A DNA stretch of 64,000 bases from Gluconobacter vitians (GCF_015244565.1 NZ_JABCQG010000010.1:1-64000); one strand, 5' to 3'. Counted from the stretch's first letter, positions 1-8,059 are shown. Made by a program: numbers and translations. Notes: generated by a model from the letters alone, not told the origin.

Positions 1-111
1 AAGACCCTCAGTGGCCTTACCCCTTACGAATACGTCTGCAAAATCTGGACTTCAGAGCCAGAAAGATTCATCATCAATCCAACCCATCAAATCCCGGGAC
101 TAAACACCTAG
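1..111 (+). mobile_element. C-terminal end of an IS481-type transposase (cut by window edge)
   Basis: The first 36 codons are open from base 1 to a TAG stop at 109-111 and read as the very end of a DDE transposase. The segments TLSGLTPYEY, KIWTSEPERF and the ending PGLNT are typical of the C-terminus of IS481/IS3-like transposases that are common in Acetobacteraceae. The catalytic part lies outside the window, so activity cannot be judged. I could not identify the right terminal inverted repeat after the stop. It lies left of an integrase remnant, which fits an accessory, transposon-prone edge. Confidence 0.7.
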
Positions 112-158
112 GCTTCGGTCAATCTGGGCGCGACTTCGATCAGTTCATGGATGGCGCA

Positions 159-183
159 AATACTGCAATCAATGAGCAGTATT
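159..183. repeat. Small inverted repeat between IS remnant and small ORFs
   Basis: AATACTGC at 159-166 and GCAGTATT at 176-183 form a perfect 8-bp stem with a 9-nt loop. It has no T-run, so it is not a convincing terminator. It lies in otherwise unassigned sequence (112-232) in which I see no gene. Confidence 0.3.
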
Positions 184-232
184 CAGAAGACCCGGCATGA
201 GCGGGCGGACAGATACGGAGCGGCTGGAATAG

Positions 233-391
233 ATGGTTCGCAAGATCGTCACGACGGCTGGGTCAAGCCACAACAACGGGCCGACAACATATGGCTGCTG
301 GTCAGAGCCGGAAGATCGTTCGCTTTCGACGGGGCATGCGACCTATCGAGACGCCATCGACGCAGCCATGGACGCGGAGGAACGGAGATGA
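233..391 (+). CDS. Small hypothetical protein, translationally coupled to the AlpA-like gene
   Basis: This 52-codon ORF starts at ATG 233 and ends in TGA at 389-391, overlapping the ATG of the next gene (ATGA, 388-391). The overlap and the protein-like composition (TGHATYRDAIDAAMDAEER near the end) suggest it is genuinely translated. An in-frame TAG at 230-232 separates it from an upstream 11-codon stretch starting at ATG 197 that continues in the same frame, so the original gene may have been a 64-residue protein broken by a nonsense mutation. I recognise no family. Its position beside an AlpA-like gene and an integrase suggests a minor cargo gene of an integrated element. Confidence 0.35.
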   Translation: MVRKIVTTAGSSHNNGPTTYGCWSEPEDRSLSTGHATYRDAIDAAMDAEERR

Positions 392-600
392 GTGATGCTT
401 CACAGCTTCTGATCGTAAAGGAAGTGCAGTCACGTCTTGGATGGAGCAGGGCGACGATTTACCGGCACATGAGCGCAGGACAGCTTCCGAAGCCCCGCCG
501 CCTCTCGTCCGGTTCGGTCCGATGGGATCAGCGCGATATTGAGGAACTGATCCGCATCGGGACGGATGCCTGGAAGGAGCAGAGCGAGCCCGCCCTATAA
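388..600 (+). CDS. AlpA-family helix-turn-helix regulator
   Basis: This encodes a 70-residue protein. Residues about 8-55 fit the AlpA/MerR-like winged-helix fold found in phage and island excision regulators: an entry helix (LIVKEVQSRLGWS), a recognition helix beginning SRATIYRHMSAG, and a wing around PKPRRLSSGSVRW. In P4-like elements AlpA proteins activate the integrase or excisionase genes. The start at 388 is supported by a GGAGG/GGAG purine run just upstream and by the ATGA overlap with the preceding small ORF; a longer in-frame reading from 151 would overlap that ORF and looks non-coding. It converges on the integrase pseudogene, and the two reading frames overlap by 6 bases (595-600). 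Confidence 0.75.
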   Translation: MSDASQLLIVKEVQSRLGWSRATIYRHMSAGQLPKPRRLSSGSVRWDQRDIEELIRIGTDAWKEQSEPAL

Positions 601-1826
601 GGAGCGGGCTTTGCGGCTCGTGCTCACAAGATCCTTGAGGCTGGCCTGCTTCTCCAAGATCAGGTCGGCCCAGATCTGCGCCAGTTCTCGACGGCGCGCA
701 AGAAACAGGGCGCGGTTATAGGCGCCTCCACTTTGTCTTTCATAACATGGGCAAGCATCAGATCGATGGCCTGCCGATCTTCCGGGAACCGCTCATTCAT
801 CGAGCTTGAGAAGGTCGCCCGAAAACCATGCGGGACGTGCCGCTGATGGTATCCGGCCCTGTTCAGCAGATACCCGATCGCATTCTCGCTCATGACCTGC
901 TTCGGACGGCGCGCATTCGGAAACAGGTGCGGCCAGCGTCCAGACAGTGGACGCAATGCTTCGAGCAGTTCAACGGCCTGGCGTGATAGTGCTACCAAAT
1001 GCTCCCGTTTCTTCTTCATTCGAACTGCCGGGATACGCCACAGCGGCTCGGGGCCGCCCAGGTCCTCGAACTCGTCCCACATCGCATAGCGTAGTTCGCC
1101 CGGCCTGACGGCAGTCAGGTACAGCAGCCGCAACGCGAGGAGCGTGACCGGGTGCGCGTCTTTGCCTTCAGTCTTGCGGATCATGGCGCGGGCCTCATCC
1201 AGATCCGTGATGGCCGGTTGCCTGCCGCGGACCACAGGCCCGAGGGCAGGGGCGACAATGGCGGCCGGGTCCGCTGTTCCGTATCCGCAGGCAATGGCGT
1301 GGACGAAAATGTCTGACATACGCTGGCGAGTGCGATGAGCAGACTCTACCGCGCCGCGCGTTTCGATCTCTCGCAGGACAGCAAGGACGATCGGGGGCGT
1401 AAGATCATTGACCGGCATGTGGCCCACGGAAGGCAGCACATCACGCTCCAGGCTACGCCACACGTCCGCAGCATGCCGCTCCGTCCAGAGATCCTTTCTC
1501 TGAGCAAACCAGTCTCGGGCAGTCGCAATGAAGGTCTGGGTAGGATCGACCTTGCCGATCGCCTTGAGGAGCTTCTTTTCTTTTGCCGGGTCTCGTCCGG
1601 CCTGCAGAACCTTGCGGGCCTTATCCCGCTCCGACCGGGCATCAGGAAGGCGAACGTCCGGGTATGATCCCATCGTGTAGGTCTTTTCCTTACCCTCAAT
1701 CTCATAGCGCCAGCGCCAGTGCTTGCCGCCCGAAGGTGTCACTTGGAGATACAGGCCTCCGCCGTCCGTGAGCTTGAAGGCTTTGTCTTTTGGCTTGGCC
1801 GCACGGACCTGCGAGTCTGTCAGCAT
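595..1826 (-). pseudogene. int: P4-type tyrosine recombinase (integrase), frameshifted before the catalytic tyrosine
   Basis: The protein has an N-terminal DUF4102 arm-binding domain (about residues 1-90, GGGLYLQVTPSGGKHWRWRY), a core-binding domain, and a catalytic domain with the first arginine in TAVRPGELR, the HxxR box in HGFRATF and the following histidine in LMLAHV. After KDKVE the open frame turns into an unrelated tail ending at 660. In the neighbouring frame the expected ending resumes at once (AYNRALFLARRRELAQIW) and runs to a stop at 595-597. One missing base near 724-728 explains this. The nucleophile (TAT, 718-720) is therefore out of frame and the enzyme should be inactive unless frameshifting or a sequencing error is involved. 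It starts 161 bp from the 3' end of tRNA-Ser, the usual layout for integrases using a tRNA as attachment site. Confidence 0.85.
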
Positions 1827-1880
1827 TTGGCTCTACCCCGTCTCTTCCGAAATTATACCCGCCGTCTACCCGGTTCAGAA

Positions 1881-1971
1881 CGAGACAGGATGAGACAAAA
1901 CGAGAACGAATGAGACAAGAGAATGACGCAAAACGCTGGATATACCAAGGCTTTGAGACAACATGAGACTG
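1881..1971. repeat. Cluster of GAGACA-type repeats between int and tRNA-Ser
   Basis: TGAGACAA occurs at 1891-1898, 1911-1918 and 1954-1961, with variants CGAGACAG at 1881-1888 and TGAGACTG at 1964-1971. All are in the same orientation, in the 160 bp between the integrase start and the tRNA-Ser 3' end. Integrases of this family bind short direct repeats (arm sites) flanking the crossover core, so these are candidate arm-type or excisionase sites. The function is inferred from position only. Confidence 0.5.
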
Positions 1972-1986
1972 ATTGAGAAGGGGTTC

Positions 1987-2077
1987 TGGCGGAGAGAGTG
2001 GGATTCGAACCCACGGTACGCTATTAACGTACACACGCTTTCCAAGCGTGCGCCTTAAGCCGCTCGGCCATCTCTCC
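1987..2077 (-). tRNA. tRNA-Ser (anticodon GGA), CCA encoded
   Basis: Read on the minus strand, a 7-bp acceptor stem (GGAGAGA with TCTCTCC), a D arm (TGGCCGAGCGGCTTAAGGC), an anticodon arm CACGC-TTGGAAA-GCGTG with anticodon GGA, a long class II variable arm and a T arm with GGTTCGAATCC are all present. The discriminator G and CCA (1987-1990) are encoded. It starts 18 nt beyond trpF on the same strand. Its 3' end is the likely attachment site of the neighbouring integrase-bearing element. Confidence 0.95.
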
Positions 2078-2092
2078 TGTCGAGCGAGGCGG

Positions 2093-2121
2093 TGTTTACG
2101 AGAGCTTCCGCGTCAGATCAA
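2093..2121 (-). promoter_or_regulatory. Predicted sigma-70 promoter of tRNA-Ser
   Basis: On the minus strand TTGATC (2116-2121) and TAAACA (2093-2098) are separated by 17 nt, and the -10 box lies 15 nt before the tRNA. The -10 hexamer includes the TAA stop codon of trpF. The same TAAACACC block precedes tRNA-Gln later in the window, which supports the call. It was identified by eye only. Confidence 0.5.
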
Positions 2122-2755
2122 GTCCCTTTCGGGCATTCTGGACAAATTTTTCAATAAGTTCGGAAGATTTATGGCCTGGTGACGACTCAACGCCCGAGGA
2201 AACGTCGACTGCCGGCGCCTGGCTTTCCTGTATGGCGCGCTGAACGTTTAACGGATTCAGTCCCCCGGCAAGCATCCAGAAGGACGGAGGCGCCCAATTC
2301 CGGGTCAGGGACCAGTCGAACGTACGACCAAGCCCTCCAGGGCGGCAGTCCTGTTCCTGTCGCGGTGCTTCAATAACGTAACCTGCCAGTCGGGGATCAG
2401 TCGGGAGGTCGGATTGGCTGGCAATGCCACAGGCTCGCCAGACAGGGCGCCCGAACTGCGACTGAATTTCCAGGCTGCGCACTGGTGTGTCGTAAATCTG
2501 GAGAACATCCAGAGGCACTTTTTCCAAAGTCTGTTCGATCAGCCTGTTATCCGGCTTTACAAACAGACCAACGCGGGAAGGACCACCTTCAGTCGAGACT
2601 GGCACGCTGTCGTGGAGAGCCAAAGCCTCGTCAGCAGTTACAAATCTAGGGGAGGCCTCACAGAAAACAAAGCCCACCCAGTCAACCTTCAGGCGCGCGC
2701 AAAGCTCCATCGTCCGGGTATCACGGATGCCGCAGATCTTGACCCCCGTTATCAT
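2096..2755 (-). CDS. trpF: Phosphoribosylanthranilate isomerase
   Basis: TrpF catalyses the Amadori rearrangement of phosphoribosylanthranilate in tryptophan synthesis. The 219-residue length is normal for a single-domain TIM barrel. The N-terminal KICGIRD motif carries the catalytic cysteine (C8), and PAVDVSSGVE near residue 185 holds the acid aspartate and part of the phosphate site. Its ATG overlaps the pyrF stop (2752-2755), so the two are probably translationally coupled in a lapA-pyrF-trpF operon. In many alphaproteobacteria trpF is followed by trpBA; here tRNA-Ser and an integrase remnant follow instead. The other trp genes of this window are at 52.7-56.8 kb. Confidence 0.95.
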   Translation of the reverse strand: MITGVKICGIRDTRTMELCARLKVDWVGFVFCEASPRFVTADEALALHDSVPVSTEGGPSRVGLFVKPDNRLIEQTLEKVPLDVLQIYDTPVRSLEIQSQFGRPVWRACGIASQSDLPTDPRLAGYVIEAPRQEQDCRPGGLGRTFDWSLTRNWAPPSFWMLAGGLNPLNVQRAIQESQAPAVDVSSGVESSPGHKSSELIEKFVQNARKGLDLTRKLS

Positions 2756-3462
2756 GCGCCAGCCAGTTCATCCATGATCGCTCTGGCGGCCTGCACCGGA
2801 TCAGCCGCCTTTGTAATGGGCCTGCCTACCACGATCCAGTCCGCTCCTGCCCGGGCGGCCTGCGCAGGTGTCATGATGCGTTTCTGATCATCACTGGCAG
2901 TGCCAGCAGGCCGGATGCCCGGGACAACCAGCACGGGAGCATCACCCAGCGCGTCCCTCAAAGGCGCGATTTCATGGGCCGAGCAGACTAGTCCGTCCGC
3001 GCCGGCCCTAATGGCCAGCTTTCCGAGCCTGACGACCTGCTCCTGAGGGGTGGCATCAACGCCAATTTCCTGAAGACCGGCAGCGTTCATGCTGGTTAGA
3101 ACCGTAACGGCCAGAAGTCTCGGACGCTCCATTCCGTCCGGAAATGCTCTTTCAAGAGCCTCTCGTGAACGGGCAATCATTTCCGTACCACCACTGGCAT
3201 GGATCGTTGTGAGGGCCGGCCGGAGCGGAGCAAGGGCAGAAAGGCCCGATGCGACAGTATGGGGAATGTCGTGCAGTTTCAGATCAAGAAAAAGCTTGTG
3301 CCCTTCAGAAACCGTCTTCACCGCATCCAGCCCGCAGGCATAGGTAAATTCGAGCCCCAGTTTAATGGCGTCGACATCATCTTTGAGTTTTTCTGCCCAA
3401 TGCAGTGCCTGGGAGCGGGATGCTGTATCGAGGGCAGCGATCAGTTTTGTACGACGCAACAT
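2752..3462 (-). CDS. pyrF: Orotidine 5'-phosphate decarboxylase
   Basis: PyrF decarboxylates OMP to UMP, the last step of de novo pyrimidine synthesis. The 236 residues match the family. The catalytic D-x-K-x-x-D motif is intact in LDLKLHDIPHTV (residues 59-70; D60, K62, D65), and the C-terminal phosphate-binding segment VVGRPITKAADP is present. It lies 8 bp after lapA and overlaps trpF by 4 bp. Coupling pyrF to trpF places two phosphoribosyl-using pathways in one transcript, a known alphaproteobacterial arrangement. Confidence 0.96.
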   Translation of the reverse strand: MLRRTKLIAALDTASRSQALHWAEKLKDDVDAIKLGLEFTYACGLDAVKTVSEGHKLFLDLKLHDIPHTVASGLSALAPLRPALTTIHASGGTEMIARSREALERAFPDGMERPRLLAVTVLTSMNAAGLQEIGVDATPQEQVVRLGKLAIRAGADGLVCSAHEIAPLRDALGDAPVLVVPGIRPAGTASDDQKRIMTPAQAARAGADWIVVGRPITKAADPVQAARAIMDELAGA

Positions 3463-3470
3463 GCTGGCGC

Positions 3471-3815
3471 TCAGACCTTCTGCTCTGGCTGAACCGGGAC
3501 CGTGCCGGGGAGGGGGGTGCCAACCGGGTTCTGAAGGCGATCCAGACGCTGATGAAGTTCGACAAGCTGGCTTTCCAGCGTGCGAACATGCTGTTCAGCA
3601 CGGCGGGCGCGTGAACGCTGCTGCATGTCACCGATCAGGCCGATCAGAAAGCCGAACAGAAGGGCGACAACCCCTACACCCAGCACGAGCGTGCCGATGG
3701 ACAGATGCCAGCCAAAAGACACCAGCCAGATGGGTTCCAGATCCGTATTGCTCAAGGCAAAAACGATCAGGACCGCGAGAAGAACGACGAGGATGAGCAG
3801 TCTGAGCATAAACAT
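3471..3815 (-). CDS. lapA: LapA-domain (DUF1049) inner-membrane protein
   Basis: This is a 114-residue protein with two predicted membrane helices (about residues 3-24 and 42-64) joined by a short loop containing NTDLEPIWLVSFGWH, followed by a charged cytoplasmic segment likely to form a coiled coil (RAEQHVRTLESQLVELHQRLDRL). This matches LapA-like proteins, which in enterobacteria work with LapB in controlling lipopolysaccharide synthesis; no lapB is next to it here. An AGGA precedes the chosen ATG; a second ATG lies two codons later. It is the likely first gene of a lapA-pyrF-trpF operon. Confidence 0.8.
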   Translation of the reverse strand: MFMLRLLILVVLLAVLIVFALSNTDLEPIWLVSFGWHLSIGTLVLGVGVVALLFGFLIGLIGDMQQRSRARRAEQHVRTLESQLVELHQRLDRLQNPVGTPLPGTVPVQPEQKV

Positions 3816-3974
3816 GGTCCTATCGTGCTACCTGCAGCGCAACAAGACGTGCGGGCAGGAAGATTGATTCCCTGTCAGCAATCATGATGTCCTGTGCAGG
3901 CGGCATCATGCGCCGGTGCTGACATTGCGCAGGATGGCGATATCATTCCCAACGTATCACCGAAAGGGATCGCG

Positions 3975-4265
3975 GTGTCTGAAATCATTCCATTACGTCC
4001 GGCTCTTCCGAAAAGTGATACGTTCTGGGCCGTTCTCGCATCCCAGGGGAAGCGCACGGTCATCGCGAACATCTACATGACACAGAAGGAGGCCGAGGCG
4101 GACCGGCAGTGGCGTGTCGGACAGGTCAGTGCCTACAGCGTGTTTCTGCGGACCGAAAAACAGGACGTCCCCGTGTACCGGATCGAGAAGATAAAGCGCG
4201 CGGATCTTCCACGAAACTGGAGACCACTTCCGGCACTTGGAATGCTGCGCGGCAGGCTCATCTGA
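3975..4265 (+). CDS. Hypothetical protein, about 96 residues
   Basis: This small basic soluble protein has no signal peptide or membrane segment. The frame is open from 3894, but the GTG at 3975 is favoured because an AAAGGGA ribosome-binding site lies just before it and the upstream residues look non-coding. The middle (TFWAVLASQGKRTVIANIYM, then WRVGQVSAYSVFLR) looks structured, with several aromatic and arginine residues. I do not recognise the family. It is divergent from lapA across about 160 bp that probably holds both promoters, and lies about 117 bp before secB. Confidence 0.55.
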   Translation: MSEIIPLRPALPKSDTFWAVLASQGKRTVIANIYMTQKEAEADRQWRVGQVSAYSVFLRTEKQDVPVYRIEKIKRADLPRNWRPLPALGMLRGRLI

Positions 4266-4382
4266 AAATCGCCCCGCTGGTCAAAACACAAACATCGTGA
4301 CAGACTGCCGGATGCCACATTTCCTTGCATTTCAGTGCAATACGAAATGAATGATTTGATGACCGCATGAGGATGCAAGCCA

Positions 4383-4904
4383 ATGGATCAAACATATACC
4401 GACACCGTGACAGGCGGTTCCGAAGGCCTGGACGTTTCGGATTCCCAGCCTTCTTCCTCATCTCTCATCGTTGGTTCGCAGTATCTCCGGGCCATGTCCA
4501 TTGATGTGCAGAACACTCCGGACGTCTACAGGGATCTTCCCACACAGCCTCATATCGGGATGACGGTTGATGTTACGGGACGCCAGCTCGGAGATCAGCC
4601 CACATTCGAAGTCAGCCTTGTCATCCGGGCACAGGGTCTGGAGAGCGCCCCGACACAGGAAGCTCCCAATCCGAAGGTCCTTTATGAAATCAGCCTGGCC
4701 TATGCAGGGCTGTTCGGTCTGACAGGACGTATTCCGCAGGAAGCGGTCGAACCCCTGTTGCTGGTTGAAGCTCCGCGCTTCCTGTTCCCCCCCGCACGCA
4801 GCGCCATGCTGAATACCGTCCGTGAGGCCGGTTTTCCGTCTCCCAACATCCAGCCCATAGACTTTCATGCGCTCTGGCAGAGCCGACGGGCACAGCAGCG
4901 GTAA
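4383..4904 (+). CDS. secB: Protein-export chaperone SecB
   Basis: SecB keeps preproteins unfolded and delivers them to SecA. The protein has 173 residues with a poorly conserved N-terminus of about 25. The core contains [20 protein letters not shown], an EVSLVIRA strand and the C-terminal [15 protein letters not shown] segment typical of the family, which lines the substrate groove. It is monocistronic or first in a pair with the large glycosyltransferase that starts 45 bp later. The family match is clear from several separated motifs. Confidence 0.93.
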   Translation: MDQTYTDTVTGGSEGLDVSDSQPSSSSLIVGSQYLRAMSIDVQNTPDVYRDLPTQPHIGMTVDVTGRQLGDQPTFEVSLVIRAQGLESAPTQEAPNPKVLYEISLAYAGLFGLTGRIPQEAVEPLLLVEAPRFLFPPARSAMLNTVREAGFPSPNIQPIDFHALWQSRRAQQR

Positions 4905-4949
4905 AGAGCATATCCGTTCTGCAGGCAGCTCCAGAGGGACCCAGCATCA

Positions 4950-7900
4950 ATGAAAGATCATATCCTTGCATCCCCGGCTTTTGCGGGTGATCGGCCGCCT
5001 CTATGGGCAGCGTTTGATGCAGAATGGTACCGCACCCGCTATGGGCTACGCCTGCGTGAGGAAGCCAAGGAGAGCGGAGAAGCCTCGGAACTCGATCTGA
5101 GCGATGAAGGACTGGAACATCACTGGAAAAAGAAGGGAGCCAGAGCCGGGCTGTCTCCCAACCGGTTTTTCGACGAAGAATGGTATCTCCGCCAGAACCC
5201 GGATGTCCGCGAGGGCATCAGTCTGGGGATTTTCGACAGTGGCTTCCTGCATTACTGCGAAAGCGGTTTCCGAAGTCGCTCGCCGCACTGGCTGTTTTCC
5301 GAAGAAAACTATTTCAGCTGCAATCCTGACCTGAGCCCGCATGTCCTTGCATCGCAGGGGTTCTGCAATGGCTATGACCATTATCTTGCAATAGGCGATC
5401 AGGAACACCGCAAGTCCCACGCTTTCTTCGATCCTGAGGTCTTTCGATCCGCCAGCATGGCCGAAAGACAGCATTATGATTTCGGGATCGGCGATTTTGT
5501 TCAGTTCATCCGGTTTTCGGCAGCCGGGAGGCGGCGCAGTTCCTGGTATTTCGATCCGAAATGGTACCTCGAACGCTACCCGGATGTTGCGGAGGCCTTA
5601 GAAAACAACAGATATCAGAGCCCGCTTCACCATTACCTGACCAATGGCAATCCGACAGCTTACGATCCCAATCCGTGGTTCAGCGAAGCCTTTTATGCCG
5701 AAAAATATCCGGATGTAGGCAATATCGTTGCTCAGGGCGGCTTCCGGAACGGATATGAACATTTCGTCCGTTTTGGTATCGCCGAACAGCGTCAGCCTCA
5801 GGCCGACGTCGATCTGGCCAGTTTCCTGAGGCAGAGCGGTATTCAGCGCCAGCTTCGTCGCCCGGATATTCCCGATATCTTTACGCTCTGGGTCCAGTCC
5901 CAGGGAAATCCGCTGGAAGAGACCGTAGCGGACATCCCGGAAAAGCAGTGCCAGTTGCTGGATTTGCAGAGAGCACAGACGCTTATTCCTTCACTCGTGC
6001 GCGAACCCCTAGATTTCCGCCCTGTGACCCTGCCGGACGTGACCGTTATCATGCCGGTCTCAAACCAGTTTCAGGAAACACTCTCCACCTTGGCTGCTCT
6101 CTATGCGAACAGCGACCGAAGCCTGCAGATCGTTCTGATCGACGCAGGGTCCACGGATGAAACGGCCCAGATCGAGCGGTTTGTCCGCGGGATACACATT
6201 ATACGGCCGCCTTATCGTACGACCCATGCTGAACAGATCGGGCTGGGGCTTGAACTTGCACGTGCAGACATTGTTCTGCTGCTTCCAGCCGGGGTCCAGC
6301 CGTTCCCTGGAAGTCTGAAAACCGCTCTTGAAGCATTCGCAGACCCCGAAATCTGGGCAGTGGGCGGCCAGTCTCTGGGACTGGACGGCAAGGTTCGGGA
6401 AGCCGGCAGTGTTTTGTGGAGAAACGCGACTTTCACACCTTTCGGAAAAGGCCTGCGGGCTAACGAACCTGAAATTGCGTTCCGGCGATGGGTGAACGCC
6501 TTTACCGGTGGACTTCTGTTCTGCCGGCGCCCCCCCTTGCATGAACACAGCAAACTGAATCCTGTCTGTATCGGCCCGGAAGCCGAGATGCTCGCAATCT
6601 GCTGCTCATTGCGTCAGGCCGGTGGTAAAATCCTGTATGATCCGGATGTACTCGACCGATCGGCTGCAGAGCCGGAAATCGCCCCGGAACTGCGCGTCCG
6701 CAATGAAGCCTGGCTGAAACGCCGGTTTGCGGGACTGCTGTCGAGACAGCCGCTACCGAGCACCAATATCATGCGCGCCCGGTCTGCATGTGGTTCGCCG
6801 GGGATCCTGTTCCTGTGCGAACGACTGCCCCATACCGTTCTGGGTACACCTTATCTCCGGCAGCGTGACATGATGATCGGTCTCAGCCAGCTCGGATATC
6901 AGGTGACCGTCTTCCCGCTGGATGGAAGCCTCCATGACTGTGTCGCTACAGCGCTGGATTTTCCGCCGGGCATCGAACTGATGGACGATTGTGACCTGTC
7001 CGAGCTGCCGGATTTCCTGCAGGAACGCGCAGGATGCTTCGATTACGTCTGGATCGGCAGTACGAAAACACTTCAGCGTACCGGCCCGATCCTGCAGAAC
7101 CACGCGAAGTGCCTGCCCAGACTGGGAATGGTCGTGGACGTCCACGGAAGTCATTCTACGGAATCCCATTACCGCCGACTTGTGGGAACCGTGAACAATC
7201 GCGAACTGCTCCTGGATGATCTGGAACTTGATATCGATCAGGCTTGGCTGACGCAGTCCTTGGTCGCCGGTACAGCAGACGAAAAAGCCAATTTGGAAGC
7301 GCTCGGTCTAACCAATGTCTGTGTGCTGGGCGCACCTCCCATTCCGGCAGTCCTGTCTCCCTCGTTCAGTGAACGTACTGGCATCCTGCTTGTTCTGCCT
7401 GTCCATGCCAGTGGCGATGCAGTGCATGATGGCCTGCACTGGTTTGTCCATGAGGTCCTGTCAAAACTGGATCGCAGCCTGCCGCCCGAAGCAACCGTCC
7501 TTCTGGCAGGCTATCGGGCCGAGAAGGTCGATCTTTCTGCATTCACGAGATATCGGCGACTGGAAGCTTTTCCGGACGAGACAGACCTGCAGGCGCTCTA
7601 CAGATCGCGCCGCATTCTTGTCGAGCCGTCGCGCGTGCTGGCATCGGCGCCACGTGAGGTGCTGGATGCGGCTGCAGCCGGGTTACCCGCTGTGGTCTCG
7701 GAAACTGTCTGTCAGACGCTGGGTCTGGAAGACGGGAAGACGTGTCTGTCAGGCGGGTTTTGTGATCCAAACAGGTTCGCTCAAGCCATAATCCGTCTGT
7801 ATACGGACATGGATCTGTGGAATAGAATCAGCCATGACGTGCAGGAGCGGATGCGCAACGAAGCCGCCCATTCCGGTTTTTATGACGGACTGAAAGAGGT

Positions 7901-8042
7901 TCTCTCCGTTGCAGCCGGAACCACGCCTCTTGCAGCTTCGACGGTACCGCTGCGTCATCACAAGATATCCGAGGCCGACGCCAGGTTTGCTCCAGCTCCG
8001 ATCCGGCTTCAGCCCCGTCGGATGACTGCCGGCAGTGATTGA
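4950..8042 (+). CDS. Large multidomain glycosyltransferase (YPDV repeats, GT2-like and GT4-like domains)
   Basis: This 1030-residue protein has no signal peptide. Residues about 20-280 hold some six units of about 43 residues with the pattern F-[DS]-x2-[WFY]-Y-x4-[YN]-P-D-[VL], then G-x2-HY-x3-G; good copies start near 22, 73, 115, 201 and 243, with a degenerate one near 159. Residues about 362-600 resemble a GT-A (family 2) fold (VTVIMPVSNQFQETLSTL, then LIDAGSTDETAQIE), but where a metal-binding DxD is expected it reads LLLPAG. Residues about 640-980 resemble a GT-B (family 4) enzyme ending in PREVLDAAAAGLPAVVS. It probably builds a surface polysaccharide, but the acceptor and sugar are unknown. 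No other polysaccharide genes are nearby. Confidence 0.75.
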   Translation: MKDHILASPAFAGDRPPLWAAFDAEWYRTRYGLRLREEAKESGEASELDLSDEGLEHHWKKKGARAGLSPNRFFDEEWYLRQNPDVREGISLGIFDSGFLHYCESGFRSRSPHWLFSEENYFSCNPDLSPHVLASQGFCNGYDHYLAIGDQEHRKSHAFFDPEVFRSASMAERQHYDFGIGDFVQFIRFSAAGRRRSSWYFDPKWYLERYPDVAEALENNRYQSPLHHYLTNGNPTAYDPNPWFSEAFYAEKYPDVGNIVAQGGFRNGYEHFVRFGIAEQRQPQADVDLASFLRQSGIQRQLRRPDIPDIFTLWVQSQGNPLEETVADIPEKQCQLLDLQRAQTLIPSLVREPLDFRPVTLPDVTVIMPVSNQFQETLSTLAALYANSDRSLQIVLIDAGSTDETAQIERFVRGIHIIRPPYRTTHAEQIGLGLELARADIVLLLPAGVQPFPGSLKTALEAFADPEIWAVGGQSLGLDGKVREAGSVLWRNATFTPFGKGLRANEPEIAFRRWVNAFTGGLLFCRRPPLHEHSKLNPVCIGPEAEMLAICCSLRQAGGKILYDPDVLDRSAAEPEIAPELRVRNEAWLKRRFAGLLSRQPLPSTNIMRARSACGSPGILFLCERLPHTVLGTPYLRQRDMMIGLSQLGYQVTVFPLDGSLHDCVATALDFPPGIELMDDCDLSELPDFLQERAGCFDYVWIGSTKTLQRTGPILQNHAKCLPRLGMVVDVHGSHSTESHYRRLVGTVNNRELLLDDLELDIDQAWLTQSLVAGTADEKANLEALGLTNVCVLGAPPIPAVLSPSFSERTGILLVLPVHASGDAVHDGLHWFVHEVLSKLDRSLPPEATVLLAGYRAEKVDLSAFTRYRRLEAFPDETDLQALYRSRRILVEPSRVLASAPREVLDAAAAGLPAVVSETVCQTLGLEDGKTCLSGGFCDPNRFAQAIIRLYTDMDLWNRISHDVQERMRNEAAHSGFYDGLKEVLSVAAGTTPLAASTVPLRHHKISEADARFAPAPIRLQPRRMTAGSD

Positions 8043-8059
8043 GAAAAAAACAATGGCCA

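Noticed and set aside
151-387. In-frame extension of the AlpA-like ORF to ATG 151
   Set aside because: The upstream part has non-coding composition and overlaps another frame that ends in an ATGA junction at 388; a ribosome-binding site supports the start at 388.
1-2077. Intact prophage or functional genomic island
   Set aside because: Only a transposase tail, two small genes and a broken integrase are visible; no structural, replication or defence genes are present in the window.
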